DNA from: Desulfobulbaceae bacterium
Lineage (GTDB): Bacteria > Desulfobacterota > Desulfobulbia > Desulfobulbales > Desulfocapsaceae
Assembly: GCA_008933635.1 (NCBI GenBank)
Contig: WBUQ01000011.1
Coordinates: 1-59,709, forward strand
Direction of reading: 5' to 3'
DNA: 59,709 bases
Positions 1-8,964 of this stretch are shown here, piece after piece; the stretch's first letter is position 1; each line of letters begins with the position of its first letter. A model generated the notes under the pieces. That model was given only the letters and a program-made list of their open reading frames with translations. It had not been told where the DNA came from and did not search any database. The translations under genes were made by a program, and so were the position numbers.

Positions 1-1818
1 CATGTTCTGGCCGCTGCCCGGGAGCAGGGGCACTGCTACCTCACTGCCGGCCAGATCGACACCGAGGTCCGGCAGCTGCTGGATCTGGATTGCAGGGATC
101 GACTGGAAGCGGTGCTTGCGCAGATGCAGGTGGAAAATCTCCTCCGGATCAGGAACCTGACAGTCGGGGATGATCGCCCCGCTCCTTGTTATTACTCCAA
201 ATCATTGTACTACGATGAGGAATCAGTCGCGCTCAGGCTGAGGGGTTTGGGAGGAACGTTGCCGGTCGACCGGCAACGGGCAGCCGCCTGGATCGACAGC
301 TATTGCCAGGCCAGGGATATATCGCTCAGCGACGAACAGGCCAGCGCGGTGGAGCGGATCGTCGGGCAGCAGTGCTCGATACTGACGGGCGGGCCGGGCT
401 GCGGCAAGACCACGACGACGCTGGTCATTGTCCGTCTGCTCGAGTCGATGCGGCGGGAGGTCCTGCTCGCCGCGCCGACCGGCCGGGCGGCCCAGCGGAT
501 GAGCGAAGTGATCGGTCGCGAGGCGCGGACCATCCACCGTCTCCTCGAGTGGCAGAACGGCGGATTTCTGCGGAACGAGGAACATCCGCTGCAGGCCGAT
601 TTCCTGATCGTCGACGAGTGCTCGATGCTCGATATCAGCCTGACTGCCTCGCTGCTGAAGGCAGTACCTGCGGGCTGCCAGCTTCTCCTGATCGGTGACG
701 CCGACCAGCTGCCGTCGGTCGGTGCCGGCAACGTCCTCCGGGATGTGATCGCCTCCGGTGCCATTCCGGTGTTCAGGCTGACCAGGATCTTCCGCCAGGC
801 CGGCGAGTCGCTGATCATCCGTTACGCCCACCAGATCAACAGCGGCGAGATCCCGGCGATCGCCTCGCCGTTCAAGAACCCGGCGGTGTGGCAGGACGGC
901 AGCGACTGCCTGTTTCTCGATTCCGACGAAGCCACCCGCGAACAGATTGAGTTTATCACCCGGGTCAAACGGGCCTTCAACTGGCAGCTTCCCCAGTTTG
1001 AGGGCCTGGCGACCGGGAGCAGCCCCTTCGAGTTCAGGACTGCCGAGGCCGTCACCTCCAGCTCCGAACAGGATTTCGTCATCCCGGCACGGTTTCGCCA
1101 TGTCGACCTGGAGAAAGTGCGGCAGGCGGCAGGGCCGGTGGCGGAACTGAAGGCGGTGCTGGCCAGGGTCCACCCCTGGTCGACCCTGCATTACGGCCTC
1201 ACCGCCCTCGAGACGGTCGTGCGCCTTTACCGGGAGTGGATACCGAAATACCAGGGTGCCAGCGGCGAAATCCAGATCCTCTGCCCGATGGTCCGCGGCA
1301 CGCTGGGCACGGCCAATGTCAACTCGGTCATCCAGCGGGCGGTCAACCCGCCTCGTGAAGGCCGGCCCGAACTGCAGGTCGGCGAGCGGATCTTCCGCGT
1401 CGGCGACCGGGTGATCCATCGTCGCAACAACTACGACCTCGGGGTATTCAACGGCGATATCGGCAGGATCGTCGCCATCGACAATGAGGAACTGACCTGC
1501 ATCGTCCGCTTCTATCCCGATGACCGTGAGGTGGGATACCAGCGGGACGATATCGTCGAACTCGATCTCGCCTATGCCATCACTATCCACAAATCCCAGG
1601 GCAGCGAATTCAGCGCGGTGATCATTCCTGTACTGAACCAGCATTTCAAGATGCTCTACCGCAACCTGATCTACACCGGGCTGACCCGCGCTCGCCGCCT
1701 GGCTGTCTTCGTCGGCACACGCAAGGCGCTGGCGATGGCCATTCGTCAGCAGGACCCCCTGCGAAGGCAGACGGCGCTTGAACAGCTGCTGCGCCAGGGG
1801 TCGGGTGTGGACGGATGA
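1..1818 (+). CDS. recD2: RecD2-type SF1B ATP-dependent DNA helicase (5' end outside window)
   Basis: This is the C-terminal part of a RecD-like 5'-3' helicase. The frame is open from base 1, so the gene starts upstream and the internal GTG at 112 is not the real start. SF1 motifs appear in order: Walker A GGPGCGKTTTT (around 391-423), motif Ia APTGRAAQRM, Walker B LIVDECSMLD, motif III GDADQLPSVGAGN, motif IV FRQAGES, motif V AITIHKSQGSEFSAV and motif VI YTGLTRARRLAVF. The residues before Walker A match the N-terminal region of RecD2 proteins rather than E. coli RecD, and no recB or recC is nearby. RecD2 proteins act alone in DNA repair and replication-fork maintenance in bacteria without RecBCD. 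The family call is firm; the exact cellular role is inferred. Confidence 0.9.
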   Translation, partial: HVLAAAREQGHCYLTAGQIDTEVRQLLDLDCRDRLEAVLAQMQVENLLRIRNLTVGDDRPAPCYYSKSLYYDEESVALRLRGLGGTLPVDRQRAAAWIDSYCQARDISLSDEQASAVERIVGQQCSILTGGPGCGKTTTTLVIVRLLESMRREVLLAAPTGRAAQRMSEVIGREARTIHRLLEWQNGGFLRNEEHPLQADFLIVDECSMLDISLTASLLKAVPAGCQLLLIGDADQLPSVGAGNVLRDVIASGAIPVFRLTRIFRQAGESLIIRYAHQINSGEIPAIASPFKNPAVWQDGSDCLFLDSDEATREQIEFITRVKRAFNWQLPQFEGLATGSSPFEFRTAEAVTSSSEQDFVIPARFRHVDLEKVRQAAGPVAELKAVLARVHPWSTLHYGLTALETVVRLYREWIPKYQGASGEIQILCPMVRGTLGTANVNSVIQRAVNPPREGRPELQVGERIFRVGDRVIHRRNNYDLGVFNGDIGRIVAIDNEELTCIVRFYPDDREVGYQRDDIVELDLAYAITIHKSQGSEFSAVIIPVLNQHFKMLYRNLIYTGLTRARRLAVFVGTRKALAMAIRQQDPLRRQTALEQLLRQGSGVDG

Positions 1819-1941
1819 GCGATCCCATGGTATTCTGGGGAAACGATTCAATCCAGCCTGGTTGTATGTGCCAGGTCAGCCGGTTTGAAATACGCATGAA
1901 ATAGCTGCAGCCCTGGCCGGTAAGGTGAGTGGGAGTACACC

Positions 1942-2340
1942 ATGTATATCTGTGTTGATTTTGACGGTACGATCGTCGACCATCGCTATCCGGAGATCGG
2001 CGAGCCGGTGCCGATGGCGGTCAAGTGGCTGCTTCGCCTCCAGAGCTGCGGGGCGAAACTGATCCTATTCACCATGCGCTCCGATGATCCGCGTTTCGGC
2101 GCCCTCCTGACCGATGCAGTAGAGTATCTTGAGAAGAACGGCGTCAAGCTGTTCGGCATCAACTCCAATCCCGACCAGAAGGCCTGGACTGCCAGTCCCA
2201 AGGCCTACGGCCATGTCTATATAGACGATTCAGCCTTTGGCTGCCCGCTGATCCAGCCCAAAGGGTTCGCCCGCCCCTGCGTTGACTGGAAGAAGGTTGG
2301 CCCTCAGCTCGAACATATGTGTCTCAGCCGGGCCTGGTAA
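1942..2340 (+). CDS. Small HAD-superfamily hydrolase
   Basis: A 132-residue protein opening with the HAD motif I (VDFDGTIVD; Asp6 nucleophile and Asp8). A later YIDDSAFG segment fits motif IV, and LFTMRSD fits motif II with its Thr. It has no cap domain large enough to set substrate choice, and its length is that of minimal HAD phosphatases found singly in bacterial and phage genomes. The ATG at 1942 follows a purine-rich GTGAGTGGGAG stretch. It sits between the helicase and purL in the same direction, but gaps of about 90-120 bp argue against tight coupling. The substrate cannot be predicted. Confidence 0.75.
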   Translation: MYICVDFDGTIVDHRYPEIGEPVPMAVKWLLRLQSCGAKLILFTMRSDDPRFGALLTDAVEYLEKNGVKLFGINSNPDQKAWTASPKAYGHVYIDDSAFGCPLIQPKGFARPCVDWKKVGPQLEHMCLSRAW

Positions 2341-2360
2341 TGCCCCTGCAAGCCCGTTTC

Positions 2361-2409
2361 ATGATGAAGCATCATCCGTTTTGACAGCCAAACGGTATCC
2401 GTACCATTT
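2361..2409 (+). promoter_or_regulatory. Possible purL promoter and inverted repeat
   Basis: A perfect 6-bp inverted repeat ATGATG-aag-CATCAT (2361-2375) is followed by TTGACA at 2381-2386. The best -10 is weak (TACCAT, 2402-2407, spacer 15). The repeat does not resemble the enterobacterial PurR box. The position upstream of purL suggests a promoter, but this rests on the -35 alone. Confidence 0.3.
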
Positions 2410-2427
2410 TTCCAAAAGGACGAGAAA

Positions 2428-5400
2428 ATGTCGGCGATTGTCACGCAACTCTACAAATTGGTAGATCAAAATAAGGAATTTTGTTTCAACATCGAATCGG
2501 CCAGGCCGCTTGTCGGGGAAGAGTTGCTGTGTCTCCGCCAGATCCTGGCCGATGGCTTTGTTGCCGATACGGTGACGACGGAACCGGTCCTCGCCGGCGA
2601 CCGTGTAGTCGAGATCGGACCCCGCCTGAATTTCGCCACCGCATGGTCATCGAACATGGTCTCGATCTGCCGTGCCACAGGGCTAGAGGCGGTGACCCGG
2701 GTTGAGCGCTCGCGACGCATCCTGGTTCCGGAGGGAACCGATATCCAGGAATATATCGATCAGAACCATGACCGGATGACCGAATGCCGTTACCTTGAGC
2801 CGCTCCATACCTTTGAAACCGGCATCGTGCCGGAGGCAGTCTACGAGGTCGACCTGCAGGGCAAGGGGCCGGATGGTCTGCTCGGTATCCCCGGGATATC
2901 GATGGATGAGTGGGACCGGAACCTGTATTACGACTATTTCGTGAAACAACACGGACGCAATCCTACCATCGTCGAGATCATGGATCTCAACAACGCCAAC
3001 TCCGAACACTCCCGCCACGGCTTCTTCAAGGGTCAGCAGGTCATCGACGGCGAGGAGATGGCAGACTCCCTCTTCGGTCTGGTCATCGCCACCCTGACCG
3101 CCAATCCGAAGGGTTCGGTGATCGCCTTCAAGGACAATTCCAGTGTCGTCGAGGGATGCGAGCTGCAGACGCTGTTGCCGGAAAGCCCCGGTCAGCCGTC
3201 CTCCTTTACGGCAACAACCGTCAGATACCATCCTCTGCTGACCGCCGAGACCCATAACTTTCCCACCGGCGTTGCACCCTTTCCGGGAGCCGAGACCGGC
3301 ACCGGCGGCCGTATCCGCGACGTCCAGGGGACCGGCCGGGGCGGTTTCGTCATCGCCGGCACCGCCGGCTACTGTGTCGGCAACCTCCATATCCCCGGCT
3401 ACCCCCTCGAGTGGGAGGAGCGGTATCCATGCCCCGGCAATCTCGCCTCGGCCCTCGAGATCGAAATCGAGGCATCCAACGGCGCCTCGGACTACGGGAA
3501 CAAATTCGGCGAGCCATTGATCCAGGGCTTCACCCGTTCCTTTGACCTGCAGCCCGACGGTGGCGAGCGCTGGGGCTTTCTCAAACCGATCATGTTCACG
3601 GCGGGCATCGGCCAGATCGATGCCCGCCTGACCGAGAAGAATGCGGCCGAAAAGGGGATGCTGATCGTTCAGGTCGGCGGCCCGGCCTATCGTGTCGGCT
3701 TCGGCGGCGGGGCGGCTTCGAGCATGCTGCAGGGCGAAAACGCCACCGACCTCGATTTCGACGCCGTCCAGCGCGGCGACGCCGAGATGGAGCAGAAGAT
3801 GAACCGGGTCATCCGCGCCTGCAACGAGATGGGTGACAGGACCCTCATCGATGTCATCCACGACCAGGGGGCCGGCGGTCCAGCCAATGTCCTCAAGGAG
3901 CTGGTGGAAAAATCCGGCGGACGGGTCGAGATCCGAAATATTCGGGTCGGCGACCCGACGATGTCGGTGCTCGAGATCTATGTCGCCGAATACCAGGAGC
4001 GCAACGGTTTCCTGATCCGGCCGGAGAATATCGAACGTTTCCAGGAGATCTGCCGGCGGGAAAAGGTGGCCTGCGAAGTCCTCGGCGAAGTGACCGGCGA
4101 CCTGCGCTTCGTCGTCCATGACGATCGTGACGGCTCGACCCCGGTCGATATCGAGCTCGTTGCCCTGCTCGGCAACATCCCGCGCAAGACCTTTCGCGAC
4201 TGCCGTCGCAATCCCGGCCTCAGGCCCCTTGCCTTGCCAGCCGGGGTGACGGTGCGCGACGTCCTGCACCGGGTGCTGCGTCTGGTGTCGGTGGGTTCGA
4301 AACGTTTTCTCACCAGCAAGGTCGACCGGGCGGTGACCGGTCTGATCGCCCGGCAGCAGTGCTGCGGGCCGTTGCAGCTGACGGTGGCGGATGTGGCGGT
4401 GGTGGCGCAGAGCCATCTTGGCCTGACCGGCATCGCCACCGCCGTCGGCGAGCAGTCGATCAAGATGCTGGTCGATCCGGCGGCCGGGGCGCGGATGGCG
4501 GTCGGCGAGGCCATGACCAACCTGGTATGGGCCAGGATAGCCGATTGCGAACAGATCAAATGCTCGGCCAACTGGATGTGGGCACCGAAGCTGGCAGGTG
4601 AAGGCGCGGCGATCTACGACGCCGCCAGCGCCATGCGTGACGTGATGATTGCAGTCGGCATGGCAGTGGATGGCGGCAAGGACAGCCTGTCCATGGCGAC
4701 CATGGTCGGCAGCGAGACGGTCAAATCGCCGCGCGAACTGGTCATATCCGCCTACGCGGCGGTGCCCGATATTACCCGGGTCATCACCCCCGATATCAAG
4801 CATCCCGGGTCCTTCCTGGCCTTGATCGATCTCGGCAACGGCCGCCATCGCCTCGGCGGTTCGGCCCTCGCCCAGGTCTATCGCCAGCTGGGACACGAAA
4901 GTCCTGACGTGGACCAGCCGGAACAGCTGCGTGCAGCCTTTGCCGCGATCCAGGGACTGATAGACGGAGATCTGATCAGTGCCGGGCATGACCGCAGCGA
5001 CGGCGGTCTGATTGCCTGCCTGCTGGAGATGGCCTTCAGCGGCGACTGCGGCCTGGAAATAGCCCTCCAGGGAGAGGCCGGTGTCTTCGAGCAGCTCTTT
5101 GCCGAGGAGCTGGGACTGGTGGTCGAGATCCGCCCGGGACGGCTGGAGCAGGTCAGGGAGAGACTGGAGAAGGCCGGCGTGCCGCTGGCGGTGGTCGGTA
5201 CCTCCACCCCGGAAAAGCGGATCATAATCGACTGCAACGGGGAGCAGGTGCTCGATGAGGAGATGGTGCTGCTGCGGTCCTGGTGGGAGGAGACCAGCTA
5301 TCAGCTCGAGCGGCTGCAGATCGATCCGAGCTGCGCCGACGAGGAGAAGACAGCTATCCATGACCGCCGGGGGCCGACGTACCGCCTGCCGTTTATCCCG

Positions 5401-6231
5401 GAACCGGCGCCGCCGGCCCTCCTGGCCCTGACCGGCAAGCCGAAGGTGGCGATTCTGCGCGACGAGGGTTCAAACTCGGATCGCGAGATGACCTCGGCTT
5501 TTTATCTGGCCGGTTTTGAACCCTGGGATATCTGCATGCAGGATCTGCTGGACGGAACAGCCACCCTTGACGGGTTCCGGGGACTGGCCGCCGTCGGCGG
5601 CTTCTCCTACGCCGACGTGCCGGAGTCGGCCAAGGGCTGGGCGGCGGCGATCCGCTTCAACCAGCGGCTGCAGGAGATGTTCCGTGCCTTCTACAACCGT
5701 CCCGACACCTTCACCTTCGGGGTCTGCAACGGCTGCCAGCTCTTCGGTCTGCTCGGCTGGGTACCGCGTCTCGGGCTCGCCGACGAGCAGCAGCCGCGAT
5801 TTGTCCACAATCGTTCCGGTCGCTTCGAGTCCCGCTGGTCGACGGTCCGGGTGGAGAAAAGTCCAGCGATGATGCTCAGGGGCATGGAGGGCACGGTCTT
5901 CGGCATCCATGTCGATCACGGCGAGGGACGACTGCACTTTCCCGATGAGGAGATCCACCGGGAAATCCTGCGGGACAGGCTGGTGCCCCTCTCCTATGTC
6001 GACGACGACGGCAGGCCGACCGAGGCCTATCCCTTCAATCCCAATGGCTCGCCCGGCGGCATCGCCGGCCTCTGCTCCGCCGATGGCCGGCACCTGGCGC
6101 TGATGCCGCACCCGGAAAGAGTGTTCCTGCCCTGGCAGGCCCATTGGTTGCCTGAGGAAATGCGGCATCTGCAGGTGACGCCGTGGATGCAGATGTTCCG
6201 CAACGCCTACGACTGGTGCATGAAAGCCTGA
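2428..6231 (+). CDS. purL: Phosphoribosylformylglycinamidine synthase, single-chain form
   Basis: Catalyses ATP- and glutamine-dependent conversion of FGAR to FGAM, the fourth step of purine synthesis. At 1267 residues this is the long PurL in which the PurS-like, synthetase and glutaminase parts are fused, as in gammaproteobacteria, and not the split PurS/PurL/PurQ system. The N-terminal region carries NNANSEHSRH near residues 188-200; Gly-rich ATP-binding stretches follow (GTGGRIRDVQGTGRG, GVTVRDVLHRVLR). The C-terminal class I amidotransferase domain has its nucleophile Cys at about residue 1100 in GVCNGCQLFG and the His/Glu pair in MPHPERVF near 1228-1230. ATG 2428 is preceded by AAAAGGA with a 7-nt spacing. 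All key residues seen are intact. No other pur genes are in the window. Confidence 0.97.
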   Translation: MSAIVTQLYKLVDQNKEFCFNIESARPLVGEELLCLRQILADGFVADTVTTEPVLAGDRVVEIGPRLNFATAWSSNMVSICRATGLEAVTRVERSRRILVPEGTDIQEYIDQNHDRMTECRYLEPLHTFETGIVPEAVYEVDLQGKGPDGLLGIPGISMDEWDRNLYYDYFVKQHGRNPTIVEIMDLNNANSEHSRHGFFKGQQVIDGEEMADSLFGLVIATLTANPKGSVIAFKDNSSVVEGCELQTLLPESPGQPSSFTATTVRYHPLLTAETHNFPTGVAPFPGAETGTGGRIRDVQGTGRGGFVIAGTAGYCVGNLHIPGYPLEWEERYPCPGNLASALEIEIEASNGASDYGNKFGEPLIQGFTRSFDLQPDGGERWGFLKPIMFTAGIGQIDARLTEKNAAEKGMLIVQVGGPAYRVGFGGGAASSMLQGENATDLDFDAVQRGDAEMEQKMNRVIRACNEMGDRTLIDVIHDQGAGGPANVLKELVEKSGGRVEIRNIRVGDPTMSVLEIYVAEYQERNGFLIRPENIERFQEICRREKVACEVLGEVTGDLRFVVHDDRDGSTPVDIELVALLGNIPRKTFRDCRRNPGLRPLALPAGVTVRDVLHRVLRLVSVGSKRFLTSKVDRAVTGLIARQQCCGPLQLTVADVAVVAQSHLGLTGIATAVGEQSIKMLVDPAAGARMAVGEAMTNLVWARIADCEQIKCSANWMWAPKLAGEGAAIYDAASAMRDVMIAVGMAVDGGKDSLSMATMVGSETVKSPRELVISAYAAVPDITRVITPDIKHPGSFLALIDLGNGRHRLGGSALAQVYRQLGHESPDVDQPEQLRAAFAAIQGLIDGDLISAGHDRSDGGLIACLLEMAFSGDCGLEIALQGEAGVFEQLFAEELGLVVEIRPGRLEQVRERLEKAGVPLAVVGTSTPEKRIIIDCNGEQVLDEEMVLLRSWWEETSYQLERLQIDPSCADEEKTAIHDRRGPTYRLPFIPEPAPPALLALTGKPKVAILRDEGSNSDREMTSAFYLAGFEPWDICMQDLLDGTATLDGFRGLAAVGGFSYADVPESAKGWAAAIRFNQRLQEMFRAFYNRPDTFTFGVCNGCQLFGLLGWVPRLGLADEQQPRFVHNRSGRFESRWSTVRVEKSPAMMLRGMEGTVFGIHVDHGEGRLHFPDEEIHREILRDRLVPLSYVDDDGRPTEAYPFNPNGSPGGIAGLCSADGRHLALMPHPERVFLPWQAHWLPEEMRHLQVTPWMQMFRNAYDWCMKA

Positions 6232-6279
6232 TCGGGAAAAGGCGTTGCCATTTCCGCTTTTTCTGTGAGAGGATGAGCG

Positions 6280-6320
6280 AAGGCTGACCGGTCGCTTGCG
6301 GCTGGTCAGCCTTTCTTTTT
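6280..6320 (+). terminator. Rho-independent terminator after purL
   Basis: The arms AAGGCTGACC (6280-6289) and GGTCAGCCTT (6304-6313) form a 10-bp stem that runs directly into TTTCTTTTT. It lies 49 bp after the purL stop. Its 3' arm overlaps the last codons of the convergent desulfidase-like gene. Confidence 0.85.
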
Positions 6321-7631
6321 GGTGAGCTGCTTGTCGAGCATGATCCTGAGGATGGTCTTGTCGGTTTCGATCATGCCGTCTTGGCTCAATTCCCCCATGT
6401 TCCTGATCGTTTTCTCGGTGGATGCGCCGATGATGCCGTCGGTGTCCTTGACGTTGACCCCCTGCAGGGAGAACAGGGCGGCCTGGACAGCTGCCCCGGC
6501 GGCGGTGTTGAGTTTGAGGGCGCAGCCCGCCTTGGCCCCGTCGCAGATGACTCCGGCCAGGTCTTCCATGATGTTCTTGATCGCCCCCGCCATGTGGTGG
6601 ACGTCGCCGCCGACCAGGTAGGTGATGCCCGCGGTGGCCCCGGCGCCGGCTGCCACCGAACAGCCGCAGACGGCTGACAGCCGGCCGGTATGCGCCTTGA
6701 CATAGGCGGTGATGATATGGCTGAGGCCGATGGCGCGGAGCACGGTCTCCTGGTCGCAGTCGATGAAGTCCTTACTTGCCCAGATCGGCAGGATCGCGGT
6801 CAGTCCGTGATTGCCGCTGCCGGCGGAGCTCATTGCCGGCAGCTTGACTCCGCCCATTCTGGCGTCGGCTGCGGCGGAGGTCAGGCGCCTGGCCGATGTC
6901 GCCATGTCGTTGACCAGCAGCTTCTGTTTGAGCAGCCGGTCGATGGCCTTGCCGATCCCCAGGCCATTGCCGTATTTCAGGCCGTGCTCGGCGAGAGCCA
7001 GGTTATGCCGGACCCCTTCCTCGAGAAAGGCCAGGTCGTCGGCGTCCAGGTCGGAGACCAGCTCGAAGATGTCATCGAGGGTCAACCCCCTCAGCCATTC
7101 TTCAAGTTCTGCCAGTTTTTGGCCGCCGGTAGGCGATCCGCTTTTCGCGACCAGCGGTGAATCGGTGATTTCCGAGCCGTTCAGCTGCAGACTGACGATA
7201 TTGTTATGGGAATCGGTAATCAGTGACTCGGCGGTATCTGCGCCGGCGGTGATGCGGCAGCGGATGTACAGGCCGGTCTGTTCGCGCAGATGGACGGTGA
7301 CGAGGCCGTGTGCCAGGAGATTTCTGGCTTTGCCGACCGCCTGGACATCGAGGGCTTCAAGGACTTCGAGGCCTTTGCCGGGGTTGCCGCCATAGGCACC
7401 GAGCGCGGCAGCGGTGTCGAGACCGCTCATCCCGTCACTGCCGGGGATGGTGACCGCCAGTCCGTTCTTGTAGATATTCGGGTCGACCCAGATCTCGATG
7501 CTGTTCAAATCCCTTGCCGGCAACAGGCTGGCCGCGGCCGCTGCGCCGAGGGCGACAGCGATCGGTTCCGTGCAGCCCAGTGCCAGGGCGACTTCCATCC
7601 GCAGGATATCCTTGACCGTAAACGTGTTCAT
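6306..7631 (-). CDS. L-cysteine desulfidase / L-serine dehydratase-like protein (CyuA/YhaM, UPF0597 family)
   Basis: A 441-residue member of the UPF0597 family, which includes the iron-sulfur L-cysteine desulfidase of methanogens (CdsB) and E. coli YhaM/CyuA. These release sulfide from cysteine and leave 2-aminoacrylate, which decays to pyruvate and ammonia. Family marks are LALGCTEPIAVALG near the N-terminus, AVCGCSVAAGAGATAG, and a Gly/Ala-rich CDGAKAGCALKLNTAA stretch; the cysteines in these segments are the expected Fe-S ligands. The ATG at 7631 gives the conserved MNTF start; the frame stays open upstream but the extra 52 residues are Arg/Ser/Pro-rich and read antisense to ridA. It ends a three-gene unit (regulator, RidA, this gene) with only 13 bp to ridA. 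Desulfidase versus serine dehydratase activity cannot be settled from sequence. Confidence 0.85.
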   Translation of the reverse strand: MNTFTVKDILRMEVALALGCTEPIAVALGAAAAASLLPARDLNSIEIWVDPNIYKNGLAVTIPGSDGMSGLDTAAALGAYGGNPGKGLEVLEALDVQAVGKARNLLAHGLVTVHLREQTGLYIRCRITAGADTAESLITDSHNNIVSLQLNGSEITDSPLVAKSGSPTGGQKLAELEEWLRGLTLDDIFELVSDLDADDLAFLEEGVRHNLALAEHGLKYGNGLGIGKAIDRLLKQKLLVNDMATSARRLTSAAADARMGGVKLPAMSSAGSGNHGLTAILPIWASKDFIDCDQETVLRAIGLSHIITAYVKAHTGRLSAVCGCSVAAGAGATAGITYLVGGDVHHMAGAIKNIMEDLAGVICDGAKAGCALKLNTAAGAAVQAALFSLQGVNVKDTDGIIGASTEKTIRNMGELSQDGMIETDKTILRIMLDKQLTKKKG

Positions 7632-7644
7632 CGGTTGCCGGTGC

Positions 7645-8031
7645 TCAAGCTGGGGGGAGATGGAGAACCGCCTCGATCTCGATATTGGATCCGAGCGGGA
7701 GGGCGGCGACCTGAACGGTCGAGCGGGCCGGCGGGCTCTCCGGGAAATGTTCGCCGTAGGCACTGTTGACGGCCTGGAAATCGGCAAGGTCGGTAAGGAA
7801 GATGGTGGTCTTGACGATTCCCGCCAGATTCCCGCCGGCTTCCCGGGCGATTGCTTCGATATTGCGCATGATCTGGCGGGTCCGGTCGGCTATCGGAGCG
7901 TCGATCAGCCGGCCGGTGGCTGGGTCGATGGGCAGCTGGCCGGAGATGAAAACCAGTTCTCCACAGACGATGGCCTGGGAATAGGGACCGATGGCGGCGG
8001 GTGCCTGGCTGCTGGTGATGGCTCTTTTCAT
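7645..8031 (-). CDS. ridA: RidA-family enamine/imine deaminase
   Basis: A 128-residue YjgF/YER057c/UK114 protein. RidA hydrolyses reactive 2-aminoacrylate and related enamines made by PLP- or Fe-S-dependent dehydratases, protecting cytosolic PLP enzymes. The diagnostic segments are present: IGPYSQAIVCGELVFISGQ near the N-terminus, the NIEAIAREAG helix and PARSTVQVAALPLGSNIEIEAV at the C-terminus, which holds the Arg and Glu of the active site. It lies between the regulator and the cysteine desulfidase-like gene, whose expected product is exactly its substrate. AGAGG precedes the ATG by about 10 nt. Confidence 0.93.
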   Translation of the reverse strand: MKRAITSSQAPAAIGPYSQAIVCGELVFISGQLPIDPATGRLIDAPIADRTRQIMRNIEAIAREAGGNLAGIVKTTIFLTDLADFQAVNSAYGEHFPESPPARSTVQVAALPLGSNIEIEAVLHLPPA

Positions 8032-8070
8032 GATGCAAGACCTCTTTTCAATGGGATGGCTGGACGAGCT

Positions 8071-8718
8071 TTACGGAGTCCTGATCTTCCGCAGATAGTT
8101 GTAGACCGTATATCTTGATACGCCGACCAGACGTGCCACCTGTTCGACTGCACCTTTCAGGCGAAAGACTCCGTCCTGCTGGAGTAAGCCGATCAATCTG
8201 GTCTTTTCCTCGGTGGTCATGGTGGCAGGCTGTTTGCCGAGTGCGAGGATCGATCTGTTGACCAGGGATTCTATGGTCTCTTCGGCCACGAGGGCAAAGG
8301 TCTCACTTGTTTCGACCGACTGTTCGAGAGAGTTGACAAAGGGTTGCAGAGCCTGGCTGGCGTTGAAGAAATTGGTGGTGTCGAAGTTGATGCAGAAGGC
8401 GAAAAGCGGCTTGCCGGCGGCATCGCGGATGAACACCGTGCTGGATTTCAGGGCCCTGCCGTTTCCCGTGATCGTCCTGTAATTGTGCAGGTCCTCGACG
8501 CGTTGCTGCTGCAGGGCCCGGACCAGCAGGTCGGTGGCCGGGGCGCCGGGTTTTCTGCAGGTGACATCCCCGGTGATGTAGACCAGCGACCGCTGCAGGG
8601 AGCGGACATCGTGCAGGCAGACCTCGCAGCTGGGCCCGAAAAATCCGACGACGGCGTCGGCGAGCCGCTTCAGGTTGTCGACGGAGATGGTTTCTTCAAT
8701 GGCGATCGGTGAATTCAT
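8071..8718 (-). CDS. YheO/DauR-type transcriptional regulator (PAS-like plus HTH)
   Basis: A 215-residue protein with an N-terminal YheO-like PAS region (FFGPSCEVCLHDVRSLQRSL, about residues 22-41, and ALKSSTVFIRDAAGKPLFAF further on) and a C-terminal helix-turn-helix (EQVARLVGVSRYTVYNYL, last 25 residues). Members such as DauR sense a small amino-acid-related ligand and control amino-acid catabolic genes. It is first in the operon with ridA and the desulfidase-like gene, so local control is likely. ATG 8718 was chosen; an in-frame TTG at 8733 would add five residues. The paired direct repeats upstream (8796-8832) are a plausible operator. The ligand is unknown. Confidence 0.85.
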   Translation of the reverse strand: MNSPIAIEETISVDNLKRLADAVVGFFGPSCEVCLHDVRSLQRSLVYITGDVTCRKPGAPATDLLVRALQQQRVEDLHNYRTITGNGRALKSSTVFIRDAAGKPLFAFCINFDTTNFFNASQALQPFVNSLEQSVETSETFALVAEETIESLVNRSILALGKQPATMTTEEKTRLIGLLQQDGVFRLKGAVEQVARLVGVSRYTVYNYLRKIRTP

Positions 8719-8775
8719 GTCTCTGTGTCTCAAGAGATGGGGGAGATAATCGGATGTTGAGTGGTGTTTGTTTAT

Positions 8776-8832
8776 TGCATATGCACACCACGTCTGTCAA
8801 CAAAATATTTGAGGACGTCAACAAAATTTGAG
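8776..8832. promoter_or_regulatory. Candidate operator: palindrome plus direct repeats between divergent operons
   Basis: The region holds the perfect palindrome TGCATATGCA (8776-8785) and two direct repeats, GTCAACAAAATATTTGAG (8796-8813) and GTCAACAAAATTTGAG (8817-8832), whose starts are 21 bp apart, two helical turns. The placement between the PAS/HTH regulator and the prkA operon suits a binding site for that regulator, but this is inference from layout. Confidence 0.45.
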
Positions 8833-8881
8833 CAATCATCCGGGAACAGGGTGTCGCGTTGCCCGACCAAAGAACAATTCC

Positions 8882-8910
8882 TTGAATTCGGAAAGTGCAA
8901 TGCTGATAAT
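8882..8910 (+). promoter_or_regulatory. Sigma70-like promoter of the prkA operon
   Basis: TTGAAT (8882-8887), a 17-bp spacer and GATAAT (8905-8910) make a near-consensus promoter about 50 bp before the prkA start. It is read directly from sequence. In enterobacteria the related yeaGH operon depends on RpoS, and this -10 would also be accepted by RpoS-type sigma factors. Confidence 0.7.
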
Positions 8911-8964
8911 GTAAGAAAGGCATGAGCAGCAGTCTCACCTCTACCTGTCACAAGGAGGAGCATG

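Noticed and set aside
2683-5361. Long open frame (892 codons) on the strand opposite purL
   Set aside because: It is a shadow of the G+C-rich codon pattern of purL; it has no motifs and purL is intact with all catalytic residues.
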